Shown here one piece after another: positions 51,764 to 62,663 of a DNA stretch of 64,000 nucleotides (the first letter of the stretch is position 1; every line of letters begins with the position of its first letter). The stretch lies in contig JAPZUE010000034.1 of NCBI GenBank assembly GCA_027533385.1, positions 90,104 through 154,103 on the forward strand. Direction: 5' to 3'. The DNA comes from Rhizobium sp. (lineage in GTDB: Bacteria; Pseudomonadota; Alphaproteobacteria; Rhizobiales; Rhizobiaceae). The notes beneath the pieces were generated by a model that was given only the letters and a program-made list of their open reading frames with translations, was not told where the DNA came from and did not search any database. The translations under genes were made by a program, and so were the position numbers.

Positions 51764-51857
51764 TAACGGGGTGCCTTTCGATCTACAACGATCGGAATGC
51801 TGAGAGGCGTCAGCCAACCCGCGGAACCTGATCCGGTTAACACCGGCGGAGGGATTA
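51764..51857 (+). promoter_or_regulatory. TPP riboswitch of thiBPQ
   Basis: Contains the aptamer blocks ACGGGGTGCC, TGCTGAGAGG, CCCGCGGAACCTGATCCGG and ACCGGCGGAGGGATTAGA in the conserved order. The aptamer ends about 60 bases before thiB, so control is probably at ribosome access, since no terminator hairpin with T run follows. Confidence 0.95.
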
Positions 51858-51917
51858 GACGCGTCGATCGCAAAGCGCCCTATCCCGACAGTTATGATGA
51901 TGAAGGAGGAGGGCGCC

Positions 51918-52937
51918 ATGCGACCCACAACTGTTTCCATGTTTATCGGCGGCGTCGCAGCCACCATGTTCGGCTTCGTCTCGCCGGCCCTCGCCGAAGG
52001 CAAGACGCTGACCGTCTACACCTATGAGAGCTTCGTCTCGGAATGGGGTCCCGGCCCCAAGGTCAAGGAAGCCTTCGAGAAGACCTGCAACTGCACCGTC
52101 AACTTCGTCGGCGTCGCCGATGGTGTGGCGCTGCTGACGCGTCTCAAGCTCGAAGGTGAGACCTCGAAGGCCGACGTCGTTCTCGGGCCCGACACCAATC
52201 TCGTCGAGGAAGCCAAGCAGACCGGTCTCTTCGAAGCGCATGGCGTTGATGCCTCGGCTGTGAAGGTGCCGGGCGGCTTCAGCGACGATGTCTTCCTGCC
52301 CTATGACTACGGCCACTTCGCCGTGATCTACGACACCGAAACGATCAAGACCCCGCCGACGAGCCTGAAGGAACTGGTCGAGGGCGATCCGGCCCAAAAG
52401 ATCGTCATCCAGGATCCGCGCACCTCGACGCCGGGTCTCGGGCTTCTCCTCTGGGTCAAGTCGGTCTATGGTGACAAGGCACCGGAAGCCTGGGCCAAGC
52501 TCAAGGACCGCGTCCTGACCGTCACCCCCGGCTGGTCGGAAGCCTATGGCCTGTTCACCAAGGGCGAAGCGCCGATGGTGCTCTCCTACACCACCTCGCC
52601 GGCCTACCACATGGTCGCCGAGGAAACCGACCGCTACCAGGCTGCCGAATTCTCCGAAGGGCATTACATCCAGATCGAAGTCGCCGGCCTTCTGAAGAAC
52701 GCGCCGGAAAAGGAGCTCGCCCGCCAGTTCCTCGCCTTCATGCTTGAGCCTGGTTTCCAGGACACCATCCCGACAAACAACTGGATGATGCCGGTCGGCG
52801 CCACGTCCGAGCCCTTACCCGAGGCCTTCGGCAAGCTCGTGCAGCCGAAGACCACCTTCCTGATGGACCCGGCTGAAGTCGCCGCCAACCGTCAGGCCTG
52901 GATCGACGAGTGGCTGAAAGCCATGACGCTGAAGTAA
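51918..52937 (+). CDS. thiB: Thiamine-binding periplasmic protein ThiB
   Basis: Substrate-binding protein of the thiamine/TPP ABC importer. The 339-residue product has a signal peptide (residues 1-24, cleavage near ALA-E) and mature sequence starting [19 protein letters not shown], matching ThiB, with [13 protein letters not shown] and [13 protein letters not shown] further in. AAGGAGGAGGG precedes the ATG at 51918; an upstream in-frame ATG at 51894 lies before this ribosome site. It is under the TPP riboswitch. Confidence 0.95.
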   Translation: MRPTTVSMFIGGVAATMFGFVSPALAEGKTLTVYTYESFVSEWGPGPKVKEAFEKTCNCTVNFVGVADGVALLTRLKLEGETSKADVVLGPDTNLVEEAKQTGLFEAHGVDASAVKVPGGFSDDVFLPYDYGHFAVIYDTETIKTPPTSLKELVEGDPAQKIVIQDPRTSTPGLGLLLWVKSVYGDKAPEAWAKLKDRVLTVTPGWSEAYGLFTKGEAPMVLSYTTSPAYHMVAEETDRYQAAEFSEGHYIQIEVAGLLKNAPEKELARQFLAFMLEPGFQDTIPTNNWMMPVGATSEPLPEAFGKLVQPKTTFLMDPAEVAANRQAWIDEWLKAMTLK

Positions 52938-52943
52938 CACCGG

Positions 52944-54599
52944 ATGCTCCGTCCGCTTCACCAGTCGAGACGCCAGAGGCTGCCTGCGCTTGCGGGCGGC
53001 CTTTTCGTTTTGCTGGTGGTGGCGGGCTTTGTCGGCGTGGCGCTCGCAGCGCTGCTGGTGGGCCGGCTTTCCGGCAATCTTCTGTCCGCCTTTGCCGATC
53101 CGGTCGTGCGGTCGGTGCTCTCCTTCACGCTCTGGCAGGCCTTCCTGTCGACGGTCATCTCCGTCGGCCTTGCCCTACCCGTTGCCAGCGCGCTGGCCAG
53201 ACAGCCGGATTTCCCCGGTCGGATCTGGCTGATCCGCCTGATGGCCGTACCGATGGGCCTGCCCGTTCTGATCGGCGCGCTCGGCCTGATCGGCATCTTC
53301 GGACGAAGCGGCATCGTCAATGATGCGCTGAGCTCCCTCGGCCTCTCCCGGCCGATCTCGATCTACGGGCTGACCGGCATCCTCGTGGCTCATGTCTTCT
53401 TCAACCTGCCGCTCGCAACACGGCTGATGCTCTCGGCACTCGAACGGGTACCGGCGGAATACTGGCGCATGTCGGCGAGCCTCGGCTTGTCGCCACTCTC
53501 CACCTTCCGCTTCATCGAATGGCCAGTGCTCGCACGCGTCATTCCCGGCGCAGCAGGGCTGATCTTCATGCTCTGCGTCACGAGCTTCACGCTTGTTCTG
53601 GTCTTTGGCGGCGGGCCGGCCGCAACCACGATCGAGGTCGCCATCTACCAGGCGCTGCGCTTCGACTTTAACCCCGAACGCGCCGTCTCGCTGGCCCTCC
53701 TGCAGATCACCGTCACGGCCGTCATCCTCGCAGCCTTGAGCCTTCTGCCCGCTGCCTCCGACACAGGCGTGACCAGCGGTCGCCGCTATCAGCGCTTCGA
53801 TGGAAAGCGACCGCTGGTGCGCCTTGTGGACGGCTTGTTGCTTCTCCTGGCCGGTCTCTTCCTCGTCTTGCCGCTGGGCCAGGTGGTCGTGTCGGGGCTG
53901 CAGGCCGATCTCGGGCGGCTCATCTCCCAAGCCACCTTTCAGCGAGCAGCCCTGACCAGCCTCGTCGTGGCGCTCGCAGCAGGCCTGCTTGCCGTCCTGC
54001 TCGCCTATGGCGCCGTGGCAGCCCGAACCGAGATCGCAACGATGCGAAACCGCCATGCCGGCAGCCGCATCTTCTCCATCGCCCTGGCGGCTGCCTCGTC
54101 GCTGGTCCTGCTCGTCCCGACCAGCGTGCTCGCCACCGGCTGGTTTCTGGCCTTCAGGTCGCGCGGCGACGTCGCCAGCTTTGCCCCCTTGGTGGTTGCC
54201 GGTATCAACGCACTGATGGCCCTGCCCTTTGCCGTGCGGGTGCTGGAACCGGCCTATCGCGAGCATCGGGCGCGCACCGGGCGCCTTTGCGAAAGTCTCG
54301 GCCTGTCGGTCGCGCAGCGCCTGCGCCGCATCGATTGGCCGGTCCTGAAACGTCCTCTGTTGATGGCGCTTGCCTTTGCCATGGCGCTGTCGCTCGGCGA
54401 TCTCGGCGCCGTCGCCCTGTTTGGATCGGAAAACATCTCGACCCTGCCCGCCCTCATCTATGCCCAGATGGGCAGTTATCGCAGTACGGACGCCGATGGA
54501 CTGGCCTTGCTGCTCGGTGTCGTCTGCCTGGCACTGGCCCTGATCGGCGCTCCGGGAGCACAGAAAAACGGTGATCAGCGGGAGAGACGCGATGCGTGA
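52944..54599 (+). CDS. thiP: Thiamine ABC transporter permease ThiP
   Basis: Inner-membrane permease of the ThiBPQ importer, a fused double permease of 551 residues with about twelve hydrophobic segments. Both halves contain the EAA-type loop that binds the ATPase: [18 protein letters not shown] near residue 170 and [19 protein letters not shown] near residue 450. It begins six bases after thiB ends and overlaps thiQ by eight bases. Confidence 0.95.
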   Translation: MLRPLHQSRRQRLPALAGGLFVLLVVAGFVGVALAALLVGRLSGNLLSAFADPVVRSVLSFTLWQAFLSTVISVGLALPVASALARQPDFPGRIWLIRLMAVPMGLPVLIGALGLIGIFGRSGIVNDALSSLGLSRPISIYGLTGILVAHVFFNLPLATRLMLSALERVPAEYWRMSASLGLSPLSTFRFIEWPVLARVIPGAAGLIFMLCVTSFTLVLVFGGGPAATTIEVAIYQALRFDFNPERAVSLALLQITVTAVILAALSLLPAASDTGVTSGRRYQRFDGKRPLVRLVDGLLLLLAGLFLVLPLGQVVVSGLQADLGRLISQATFQRAALTSLVVALAAGLLAVLLAYGAVAARTEIATMRNRHAGSRIFSIALAAASSLVLLVPTSVLATGWFLAFRSRGDVASFAPLVVAGINALMALPFAVRVLEPAYREHRARTGRLCESLGLSVAQRLRRIDWPVLKRPLLMALAFAMALSLGDLGAVALFGSENISTLPALIYAQMGSYRSTDADGLALLLGVVCLALALIGAPGAQKNGDQRERRDA

Positions 54600-55335
54600 C
54601 GAAGTTTTGAGCGCGATCAGCCTACGTGACGTGCGCCTGACGCTCGGCAATCGCAGCTTCCATTTCGATTGCGCTTTCGACAGCGGGGGTATCACGGCCA
54701 TTGTCGGCCCTTCTGGCTCGGGCAAGTCGACCCTGCTCAATCTGGTTTCAGGCTTTGAACAGCCGATATCCGGCCGCATCGAGATCGCGGGCGAGGATGT
54801 GACGGGTCTTGCGCCGGCGGAGCGTCCCGTCTCGCTGGTCTTCCAGGACAACAACCTGTTTTCGCATCTCGATCTCTTCACCAATATCGGGCTCGGCATC
54901 CATCCCGGGCTGCGGCTGACGCCGGCCGATCGCAAGGCGATCTCCGATGCTCTCGCCCGCGTCGGACTTCCCGGCTACGAGCGACGGCTTCCTGGGTCGC
55001 TTTCCGGCGGCGAACGGCAAAGGGCGGCCTTCGCCCGGGCGCTGGTTCGCAGACGTCCGGTTCTGCTGCTCGACGAGCCATTCGCAGCGCTCGATCCCGG
55101 CTTGCGGGCGGCCATGGTGGAACTCCTGGCCGATCTCCATGCAGAAACCGGATCCACGATCCTTCTCGTCACCCATGATCCGCGCGACGTCGTGCGGCTC
55201 GCCGATCACGTTCTCTTCATCGAGGATGGCCAGGCGCTTTTGCACGCATCCAAGGCTGAGTTTCTTGCAACAACCGACCTGCAGGCGGTGCGAGACTTCC
55301 TTGGCGATACGGTATTTGCAGGCAAATCGCCTTAA
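54592..55335 (+). CDS. thiQ: Thiamine ABC transporter ATPase ThiQ
   Basis: ATPase of the ThiBPQ importer. The 247-residue product has Walker [13 protein letters not shown], the Q-loop [13 protein letters not shown] typical of ThiQ, the signature [15 protein letters not shown] and Walker [13 protein letters not shown], with H-loop VTHDPRD. The ATG at 54592 follows GGGAGAG within the thiP end. No clear terminator follows in the 213-bp gap to the protease gene. Confidence 0.95.
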   Translation: MRDEVLSAISLRDVRLTLGNRSFHFDCAFDSGGITAIVGPSGSGKSTLLNLVSGFEQPISGRIEIAGEDVTGLAPAERPVSLVFQDNNLFSHLDLFTNIGLGIHPGLRLTPADRKAISDALARVGLPGYERRLPGSLSGGERQRAAFARALVRRRPVLLLDEPFAALDPGLRAAMVELLADLHAETGSTILLVTHDPRDVVRLADHVLFIEDGQALLHASKAEFLATTDLQAVRDFLGDTVFAGKSP

Positions 55336-55548
55336 TTTGGTCGCCCCCGCCTGCCATGCGCGTAGGGAATGGTTGTTCCCCCGGCAAGACCATTGGTCAT
55401 TTCCGTTGGCGTGACTATCTTCTGGAGCATGCGGCGATTTCGCATTATGTGAAGGGCTGCCGGATCGGCATGATGCGATCTCGGCAGATGACAATTGGAT
55501 GCTGAACCCGGATGTCGGCGATATCGGGGCACAGCGTGAAGGGGCAGG

Positions 55549-57075
55549 ATGCAGTTTTTGAGCCGGAACAGCACGATGACTGCCGATCGAGATCGGTGGC
55601 GCCGGCCTGCAAGGCTCGCGTCGAGCGTTGCTGCGCTGGTCTCGGCCGGGCTTGTGCTTTCCTCCTGCCAGTCGCTCTTCGAACAGGCCTATGAGCCCTC
55701 GGTCGCCCCATCCAGCAATCCGCAGATCGTTGACGAGGTGCAGAAGGGTGACCCCCGCGCCCAGATGGGTGCCCGCGAGCATCCGCGCATCGTCGCCTCC
55801 TATGGCGGGGAGTATTCCGACGCCAAAACCGAACGCCTCGTCGCCCGCATTGCCGGCGCGCTGACGGCGGTGTCGGAAAATCCGAACCAGTCCTATCGCA
55901 TCACCATCCTGAATTCCCCGGCGATCAACGCCTTCGCGCTGCCGGGTGGCTATCTCTACGTGACGCGCGGTCTTCTGGCGCTTGCCAATGACGCCTCGGA
56001 AGTGGCCGCCGTGCTCAGCCACGAAATGGCACACGTGACCGCCAATCACGGCATCGAGCGTCAGCGCCGTGAAGAGGCGGAAGTCATTGCCAGCCGCGTC
56101 GTCGCCGAAGTGCTCTCCAGCGATCTCGCCGGCAAGCAGGCGCTTGCCCGTGGCAAGCTGCGGCTGGCTGCCTTCTCGCGTCAGCAGGAGCTGCAGGCCG
56201 ATGTCATCGGCGTGCGCACGCTCGGCGAAGCCGGCTACGATCCCTATGCCGCCGCCCGTTTCCTCGATTCCATGGCCCGCTACAGCCAGTTCACCTCTGT
56301 CGATCCCGATGCCGACCAGAGCCTGGACTTCCTGTCGAGCCACCCCAACGCGCCGCAGCGCGTCGAGCTCGCCAAGCGCCATGCCCGTGCCTTCGGTCCG
56401 GAAGGCACGCATGGCGAGACGGGTCGCGACTACTATCTGAACGGCATCGACGGCCTGCTCTATGGCGACAGCCCGCAGGAAGGCTTCGTGCGCGGCCAGA
56501 CCTTCCTCCACGGCCAGCTCGGCATCCGTTTCGATGTGCCGCCGGGCTTCCAGATCGACAACAAGGTCGAGGCTGTCCTGGCAACCGGCCCGGGCGACGT
56601 GGCCATTCGTTTCGATGGCGTTGCCGACAGTCAGAAGATCAGTCTGCCGAACTATATTTCGAGCGGCTGGGTGACCGGCCTGCTGCCGGACACGATCCGC
56701 ACGATCACCGTCAACGGACTGGAAGCCGCGACCGCGCGCGCCTCGGCCGATCGCTGGGATTTCGATATCACCGTCATCCGCATCGGCCCGCAGATCTTCC
56801 GCTTCCTGACAGCGGTTCCGAAAGGCAGCCCGGCGCTTGAAACGACGGCTGCACAGCTGCGGGCATCCTTCCGTCGCATCACCCCGCAGGAAGCCGCGTC
56901 CCTGAAGCCGCTGCGTGTGCGCGTCGTGACCGTAGGCTCAGGCGATACCGTCGGAACTCTCTCTGCCCGCATGATGGGCACGGATCGCAAGCTTGAACTT
57001 TTCCGCCTGATCAACGCGCTCGGCCCGACCTCGACGGTCACCCCGGGCATGCGCGTCAAGATCATCTCCGAATAA
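55549..57075 (+). CDS. M48 family metalloprotease lipoprotein
   Basis: A 508-residue secreted zinc protease related to BepA/LoiP-type quality-control enzymes of the envelope. The N-terminus has a hydrophobic stretch ending in a lipobox, GLVLSSCQSL (Cys40), predicting a lipoprotein. The zinc site is VLSHEMAHVTANHG (His158, Glu159, His162), and a third ligand is likely Glu near residue 212 in RQQELQADVIGVR. The C-terminus (VGSGDTVGTLSARMMGTDR) looks like a LysM-like peptidoglycan-binding segment. An alternative start is at Met10. A terminator hairpin follows. Confidence 0.92.
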   Translation: MQFLSRNSTMTADRDRWRRPARLASSVAALVSAGLVLSSCQSLFEQAYEPSVAPSSNPQIVDEVQKGDPRAQMGAREHPRIVASYGGEYSDAKTERLVARIAGALTAVSENPNQSYRITILNSPAINAFALPGGYLYVTRGLLALANDASEVAAVLSHEMAHVTANHGIERQRREEAEVIASRVVAEVLSSDLAGKQALARGKLRLAAFSRQQELQADVIGVRTLGEAGYDPYAAARFLDSMARYSQFTSVDPDADQSLDFLSSHPNAPQRVELAKRHARAFGPEGTHGETGRDYYLNGIDGLLYGDSPQEGFVRGQTFLHGQLGIRFDVPPGFQIDNKVEAVLATGPGDVAIRFDGVADSQKISLPNYISSGWVTGLLPDTIRTITVNGLEAATARASADRWDFDITVIRIGPQIFRFLTAVPKGSPALETTAAQLRASFRRITPQEAASLKPLRVRVVTVGSGDTVGTLSARMMGTDRKLELFRLINALGPTSTVTPGMRVKIISE

Positions 57076-57097
57076 AGCCTCTTGTCGAGCCAAGAAA

Positions 57098-57123
57098 AAA
57101 GCCGGCTTCGTGAGCCGGCTTTT
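57098..57123. terminator. Shared terminator between the M48 protease gene and rpoH2
   Basis: A perfect stem AAAGCCGGCT / AGCCGGCTTT with TCGTG loop; A-run on the left and T-run on the right let it act on both strands between the convergent genes. Confidence 0.88.
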
Positions 57124-57144
57124 GGTTTGGCGATGAAGCTGGCG

Positions 57145-58017
<873 letters not shown>

Positions 58018-58084
58018 CGAACATCTCCATGGTCTCTTGGGACCGCTGGCCTCTCGCAGGCCTGGTTGCCGGCATTGGACCCTG

Positions 58085-58109
58085 AACGGCTGAGCCTCGG
58101 TCAGGTTCC
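58085..58109 (-). promoter_or_regulatory. EcfG (RpoE2)-type promoter of rpoH2
   Basis: Read on the minus strand, GGAAC (58109-58105) is followed 16 bases later by CGTT (58088-58085), matching the GGAAC-N16/17-CGTT consensus of the alphaproteobacterial general stress sigma factor. It is 68 bases before the rpoH2 ATG. In Sinorhizobium rpoH2 is known to be driven by RpoE2. Confidence 0.8.
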
Positions 58110-58280
58110 AATCAGTGAGGCAAGGGCGGTGGTTGCGTCGCTCTCATCTGCTTGTCTGACCACTACTACGCGGCGCATGCGCCATCGGATTGCCGCATGG
58201 GGTGCGACCTTCTGTCGGACAGGGGTGATCACGGGGAAGTGAGAGCAAGGCCGGCGTCGGAGGAGAAGAAGCGGACCCCG

Positions 58281-58314
58281 AAAACGCAAAACGGCGCGGG
58301 TTGCCCCGCGCCGT
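58281..58314 (-). terminator. Terminator of leuB
   Basis: On the minus strand ACGGCGCGGGG pairs with CCCGCGCCGT across a short loop, followed by TTTGCGTTTT, 25 bp past the leuB stop. Confidence 0.85.
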
Positions 58315-58339
58315 TGCAAGCAAACTTGGTTGGGTTCAG

Positions 58340-59452
58340 TTAGGCGGAAAGCGCCTTGAACTCTGCGAGGATCGCATCGCCCATCTCGACCGTGCCGACC
58401 TGGCGGCAACCCTCGGCCATGATGTCGCCGGTGCGGATGCCCTTGTCGAGCACATTGGCGATGGCCTTCTCGAGGCGATCGGCTTCCGTGACCATGTTGA
58501 AGGAGTAACGCAGGCACATGGCAAACGAGGCGATCATGGCGATCGGGTTGGCGATGCCCTTGCCGGCGATGTCGGGTGCGGAACCATGCACCGGCTCGTA
58601 AAGCGCCTTGCGCTTGCCGGTCTTGGCATCCGGAGCGCCGAGAGAAGCCGACGGCAGCATGCCCAGCGAGCCGGTCAGCATGGCGGCAACGTCGGAGAGC
58701 ATGTCGCCGAACAGGTTGTCGGTGACGATGACGTCGAACTGCTTCGGTGCACGAACCAGCTGCATGCCGCCGGCATCGGCCAGCATGTGGTCGAGCTTGA
58801 CGTCGGAGAACTTCTCCTTGTGGGTCGCGGTGACCACCTGGTTCCACAAGACGCCCGACTTCATGACGTTGCGCTTTTCCATCGAGCAGACCGCATTCTT
58901 GCGGGTGCGGGCGAGTTCGAAGGCGACGGCAGCGATGCGCTCGATTTCGTAGGTGTCATAGACCTGCGTATCGACGGCGCGCTTCTGGCCATTGCCGAGA
59001 TCGGTGATTGTCTTCGGCTCGCCGAAGTAAACGCCACCGGTGAGTTCGCGAACGATGAGGATATCGAGACCCTCGACCAGTTCCGGCTTCAGCGACGAGG
59101 CGTTTGCAAGGGCCGGATAGCAGATCGCCGGACGCAGGTTGGCGAAGAGTTCCAGATCCTTGCGCAGACGAAGCAGGCCGGCCTCCGGGCGAACCTCGTA
59201 AGGGACGTCGTCCCACTTCGGACCACCAACGGCACCGAAGAGCACGGCGTCGGCGGCAAGCGCCTTTGCCATGTCTTCTTCGGAAATCGCTGCACCATGG
59301 GCATCATAGGCGGAACCGCCGACGAGGCCTTCGTCGGTGACGAAGCCGGCGCCATGCGCCTCGTTCATGTAGCCGATGATCTTGCGAACTTCGGCCATGG
59401 CCTCGGGGCCGATGCCGTCGCCGGGCAGCAGGAGAAGATTGCGAGCCGTCAT
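58340..59452 (-). CDS. leuB: 3-isopropylmalate dehydrogenase
   Basis: Oxidatively decarboxylates 3-isopropylmalate to 2-ketoisocaproate in leucine synthesis. The 370-residue product has [18 protein letters not shown] at the start, the substrate-contact [14 protein letters not shown], and the Mg/NAD signature [23 protein letters not shown] lies before the ATG. leuD is nearby at 60.6 kb on the same strand, separated by a divergent dehydratase gene; leuC is not in the window. Confidence 0.97.
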   Translation of the reverse strand: MTARNLLLLPGDGIGPEAMAEVRKIIGYMNEAHGAGFVTDEGLVGGSAYDAHGAAISEEDMAKALAADAVLFGAVGGPKWDDVPYEVRPEAGLLRLRKDLELFANLRPAICYPALANASSLKPELVEGLDILIVRELTGGVYFGEPKTITDLGNGQKRAVDTQVYDTYEIERIAAVAFELARTRKNAVCSMEKRNVMKSGVLWNQVVTATHKEKFSDVKLDHMLADAGGMQLVRAPKQFDVIVTDNLFGDMLSDVAAMLTGSLGMLPSASLGAPDAKTGKRKALYEPVHGSAPDIAGKGIANPIAMIASFAMCLRYSFNMVTEADRLEKAIANVLDKGIRTGDIMAEGCRQVGTVEMGDAILAEFKALSA

Positions 59453-59640
59453 GGAAACCCTCCACTCGAAAAAGAAGTCGCGGTGTCTTACGCGCCGGGC
59501 AGGGGCATTTCAAGCGAGATAGGCCGGAAACGGTACGGTTTGGCGCGCTTACCGACGGGCAAGGTAGGGTTGACCCGGCATGTCCAGAGGCTCAAAACAC
59601 GACACAGCTTCAGCTTCCCTTCCTCCCTTTCGAGTTCCCC

Positions 59641-60573
59641 ATGCCGCTTTCTCCCCTCCATATCGAAACGCCCCTTCTGCGCACGACCGCCGACTACAGC
59701 AAAAGCGGCCTGCCGCTCTGGCTGAAACTCGACGCCCTGCAGCCCTCGGGAAGCTTCAAGCTGCGCGGCGTCGGCCTGCTGTGCCAGCACGAGGTGGCCA
59801 AAGGGGCACGCGAGATCTTCTGCGCCTCCGGTGGTAATGCCGGCATCGCGGCTGCCGTCGCCGGCAAGGCGCTCGGCGTGCCGGTGACGATCGTCGTGCC
59901 GGAAACGACGTCTGCCGAAGTCCGCGACCGGATCGCTGCAACGGGCGCCAATGTTCTGGTGCATGGTGTCGTCTTCGACGAGGCCAATGCCCATGCGGTG
60001 GCACTCGCGGCCGAACGCAAGGCCGCCTATGTCCATCCCTATGACCATCCGCTGCTCTGGGAAGGTCACGCGACGCTGATCGATGAAGTGGTGAAGGCCG
60101 GTGCCGAGTTTGACTGTGTCGTAACCAGCGTTGGCGGTGGCGGACTGCTCGCCGGCATCGTCGAGGGGCTGCGGCGCAATGGGCTGCGCGATGTTCCCGT
60201 CATTGCCGTCGAGACGGAAGGTGCGGCCTCGCTGAACGCTGCCGTCCTTGCCAGGGAGCGCGTCACGCTCCCGGCTATCACCTCGATCGCCAATTCGCTC
60301 GGCGCGCGCCAGGTCGCGCAGCATGTCTTCGATCTGCTTGAAACCCATCCGATCGACAGTGTCACGGTCACCGACGCCGAGGTTGTTGCGGCCTGCCTGA
60401 AGTTTGCCGATGCACAACGGATCCTGGTCGAGCCCGCCTGCGGTGCGGCACTCGCGGTTGCCGATGTGCATGCCGATCGGCTGTCGCGTTACAAGGCACC
60501 GCTGATCGAGGTCTGCGGCGGGATCGGCGTGTCGCTTGCCGCACTCGAAGCCTGGCGGGCCCGTTTCCTCTGA
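59641..60573 (+). CDS. PLP-dependent L-serine/threonine dehydratase-like enzyme (mammalian SDS type)
   Basis: Fold-type II PLP enzyme, 310 residues, predicted to deaminate serine or threonine to pyruvate or 2-oxobutyrate. The PLP lysine is in PSGSFKLRGVG, the substrate Asn loop is CASGGNAGIAAA, the phosphate loop is SVGGGGLLAGIVEGL, and LVEPACGAALAVAD follows. The segments HPYDHPLLWEGHATLIDE and LVEPACGAAL resemble animal L-serine dehydratase (SDS) more than bacterial IlvA, and no C-terminal regulatory domain is present. Ectoine-pathway dehydratases are related, so substrate is open. It is encoded against the leu genes on either side. Confidence 0.8.
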   Translation: MPLSPLHIETPLLRTTADYSKSGLPLWLKLDALQPSGSFKLRGVGLLCQHEVAKGAREIFCASGGNAGIAAAVAGKALGVPVTIVVPETTSAEVRDRIAATGANVLVHGVVFDEANAHAVALAAERKAAYVHPYDHPLLWEGHATLIDEVVKAGAEFDCVVTSVGGGGLLAGIVEGLRRNGLRDVPVIAVETEGAASLNAAVLARERVTLPAITSIANSLGARQVAQHVFDLLETHPIDSVTVTDAEVVAACLKFADAQRILVEPACGAALAVADVHADRLSRYKAPLIEVCGGIGVSLAALEAWRARFL

Positions 60574-60581
60574 GGCCAAAG

Positions 60582-60605
60582 AAAAAGCCGGGCGCTGGCC
60601 CGGCT
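60582..60605 (-). terminator. Terminator of leuD
   Basis: GCCGGGCC / GCCCGGC stem with a short loop, followed on the minus strand by TTTTTC. It lies between the convergent leuD and dehydratase genes. Confidence 0.8.
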
Positions 60606-60631
60606 TCATCACGTCAGTTCTCAAGCAAGGC

Positions 60632-61237
60632 TCAGGCCCAGGGGCGCTGGGCGGCGTTGGACTGCTCGAAGGTCGAGATGCTCGATGCCTTCTCCAGCGT
60701 CAGGCCGATGTCGTCGAGACCGTTCAGCAGGCAGTGGCGCTTGAAGGCATCGATCTCGAAGGCGATCTTGCCTCCGTCAGGACCGGTGATTTCCTGGGCT
60801 TCCAGGTCGACGGTCAGCACGGCGTTGGAGCCGCGCGAGGCATCGTCCATCAGCTTGTCGAGATTTTCCTGGCTCACGACGATCGGCAGGATGCCGTTCT
60901 TGAAGCAGTTGTTGTAGAAGATGTCGGCAAACGAGGTCGAGATCACGCAGCGGATACCGAAGTCGAGGAGCGCCCACGGGGCATGCTCGCGCGAGGAGCC
61001 GCAGCCGAAATTGTCGCCGGCCACGAGGATCTGCGCATTCCGGTAGGCCGGCTTGTTCAGAACGAAATCCGGGTTTTCCGAACCATCTTCCTTGTAGCGC
61101 GCCTCGGCGAAGAGGCCGGTGCCGAGACCGGTGCGCTTGATGGTCTTCAGGTAATCCTTGGGGATGATCATGTCCGTGTCGATGTTGACGACCGGAAGCG
61201 GTGCCGCGACACCGGTGAGCTTTACGAACTTGTCCAT
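60632..61237 (-). CDS. leuD: 3-isopropylmalate dehydratase small subunit
   Basis: Swivel subunit of the LeuCD isomerase in leucine synthesis. The 201-residue product has the family patterns [17 protein letters not shown] near residue 20, [20 protein letters not shown] and [25 protein letters not shown] lies ahead of the ATG. Its partner leuC lies outside the window. Confidence 0.97.
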   Translation of the reverse strand: MDKFVKLTGVAAPLPVVNIDTDMIIPKDYLKTIKRTGLGTGLFAEARYKEDGSENPDFVLNKPAYRNAQILVAGDNFGCGSSREHAPWALLDFGIRCVISTSFADIFYNNCFKNGILPIVVSQENLDKLMDDASRGSNAVLTVDLEAQEITGPDGGKIAFEIDAFKRHCLLNGLDDIGLTLEKASSISTFEQSNAAQRPWA

Positions 61238-61356
61238 CAGTCTGCCTTCGATCTGGCTAATGCGCGTTTGATGACCCGCCCATAGAGCAAAACCGGATTA
61301 AATTGAAGGAGAATCTTGAGGAGGCCGGATCGACGTCTTTGCCACCGCAATGGAAT

Positions 61357-61377
61357 CTCACCCGTTTGACGGGTGAG
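61357..61377. repeat. Hairpin between the small membrane protein gene and leuD
   Basis: A perfect CTCACCCGT / ACGGGTGAG stem with a TTG loop. There is no T run on either strand; a weak terminator or mRNA-end stabiliser for the 76-residue gene is likely. Confidence 0.5.
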
Positions 61378-61401
61378 AGGGGTGATCGGCCTGAGGCCAG
61401 A

Positions 61402-61632
61402 TCAGAGATCGATGATCGTGCCCTTGCCGTCGTTCCAGACGCGCACGTCATCGCGACGCTTCGCCTTGACGTAGACCGGAGCGCGCTTCGCCTTGCCCAT
61501 CAGCATGCGGGCACCGAGCGTCACGGTCAGGAGCGCACCGACCACCAGCGTCAGCGAAACCGCGAAGGCGGCAGCGAGACCGACAAAGGCGAGGCCAGCG
61601 AGGGCGTAAACGGCGGATCGAAAATTCTGCAT
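61402..61632 (-). CDS. Small membrane protein, hypothetical
   Basis: A 76-residue protein with two adjacent hydrophobic stretches (about residues 6-43, containing VYALAGLAFVGLAAAFAV and TLVVGALLTVTLG), then a basic tail GKAKRAPVYVKAKRRDDVRV ending GKGTIIDL. It is predicted to form a helical hairpin in the inner membrane with the basic tail in the cytoplasm. AAGGA lies 7 bases before the ATG at 61632; an ATG two codons earlier is too close to it. Function is unknown; it precedes leuD on the same strand by 164 bp. Confidence 0.75.
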   Translation of the reverse strand: MQNFRSAVYALAGLAFVGLAAAFAVSLTLVVGALLTVTLGARMLMGKAKRAPVYVKAKRRDDVRVWNDGKGTIIDL

Positions 61633-61742
61633 GATCATGTCCTTTCTCAGATGCCAAGGTGGTCCTTATTCCAGGGCATTGCAAGGGCCTTTCACCCAAT
61701 TGTCATCTTGCATGGCCGGGCAAAGCTTGCCAGAACTCGGCC

Positions 61743-62663
61743 ATGACTTCAGAGGCCTCCTCCTTCCGCGCGCATCACCCGTCGCGTCTTCGCCGTTCGA
61801 TCCTGACGGTTCCGGCGATCAACGACCGTGCGCTGGACAAGCTCACCAGCCTGGATTGCGATGCGGTCATCTTCGATCTCGAGGATTCCGTGGCCGAAGA
61901 CCGCAAGGCGGATGCGCGCGTCAACCTTCTGAATTTCCTAAGAGATAGAGATCTTGGCCACCGCGAGCGGATCATCAGGATCAATGCTGCCGACACCGCA
62001 TTTTACCGCGAGGACATGAGCCTCGTTCTTGCCGCCCTTCCCGATGCCGTCCTTCTCCCGAAGGTCGAGGAGCCGGTGACTGTGCAGGACGTGGCGGACA
62101 TGCTCAGCGAGAGCGATGCGGCGGAAGGTCTCAGGATCTGGGCGATGATCGAAACCCCGCGCGGCGTGCTGAATGCTGCGGCGATCGCCTCATCCGGGCG
62201 CACCAGCGACAGCCGGCTCGATGCCTTCGTCGTCGGGTTGAACGATCTGCGCAAGGCGACCGGCATTCCGGCAGCGCCCGGACGCACCTATCTCGTGCCC
62301 TATCTGATGCAGGTCGTGCTCGCCGCCCGCGCCTACGGGCTCGACGTGATCGACAGCGTTTCGAACGATTTTCGCGACCTTCAAGCCTTCTCGGAGGAAT
62401 GCGGCCAGGGCAGGGCCATGGGCTTTGACGGCAAGATGCTGATCCATCCGGCGCAGATCGAACCCGCCAACCGCCAGTTCGGCCCCTCGGAGGCCGCGAT
62501 TGCCGAGGCCCGTCTCGTGGCCGACGCCTTTTCCGACCCGGCCCATACGGGCCTCAATGTCATCAACATCAATGGGCGAATGATCGAACGACTGCATGCC
62601 GAGGAGGCTGCCCGCCTTCTTGCAAAAGTCGCCCTGATCGACGCCAGAAAGGACAAGCCATGA
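61743..62663 (+). CDS. CitE-like CoA-ester lyase (HpcH/HpaI family)
   Basis: A 306-residue TIM-barrel enzyme resembling citrate lyase beta chain and malyl-CoA lyases. It shows RRSILTVPAINDRALDKL, CDAVIFDLEDSVAEDRK (metal-binding acidic site), IIRINAADTAFY, LLPKVEEPVTV and MIETPRGVLNAAAIA. CitE homologues without CitD/CitF neighbours act on L-malyl-CoA, citramalyl-CoA or related esters; the substrate is not shown here. It overlaps the DUF1737 gene by four bases. Confidence 0.85.
   Translation: MTSEASSFRAHHPSRLRRSILTVPAINDRALDKLTSLDCDAVIFDLEDSVAEDRKADARVNLLNFLRDRDLGHRERIIRINAADTAFYREDMSLVLAALPDAVLLPKVEEPVTVQDVADMLSESDAAEGLRIWAMIETPRGVLNAAAIASSGRTSDSRLDAFVVGLNDLRKATGIPAAPGRTYLVPYLMQVVLAARAYGLDVIDSVSNDFRDLQAFSEECGQGRAMGFDGKMLIHPAQIEPANRQFGPSEAAIAEARLVADAFSDPAHTGLNVININGRMIERLHAEEAARLLAKVALIDARKDKP

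Larger units (their letters stand above)
58018..58339. other. Regulatory spacer between leuB and rpoH2
   Basis: A 322-bp gap, both flanking genes reading left. It contains the rpoH2 promoter at 58085-58109 and the leuB terminator at 58281-58314. No gene is visible in the remaining sequence. Confidence 0.6.

Noticed and set aside
53175..56511. Two open frames of about 586 codons on the minus strand
   Set aside because: They cover thiP, thiQ and the M48 protease in antisense and show no domains.
58301..59725. A 474-codon plus-strand frame
   Set aside because: It is antisense to leuB and runs into the dehydratase promoter; no homology is visible.
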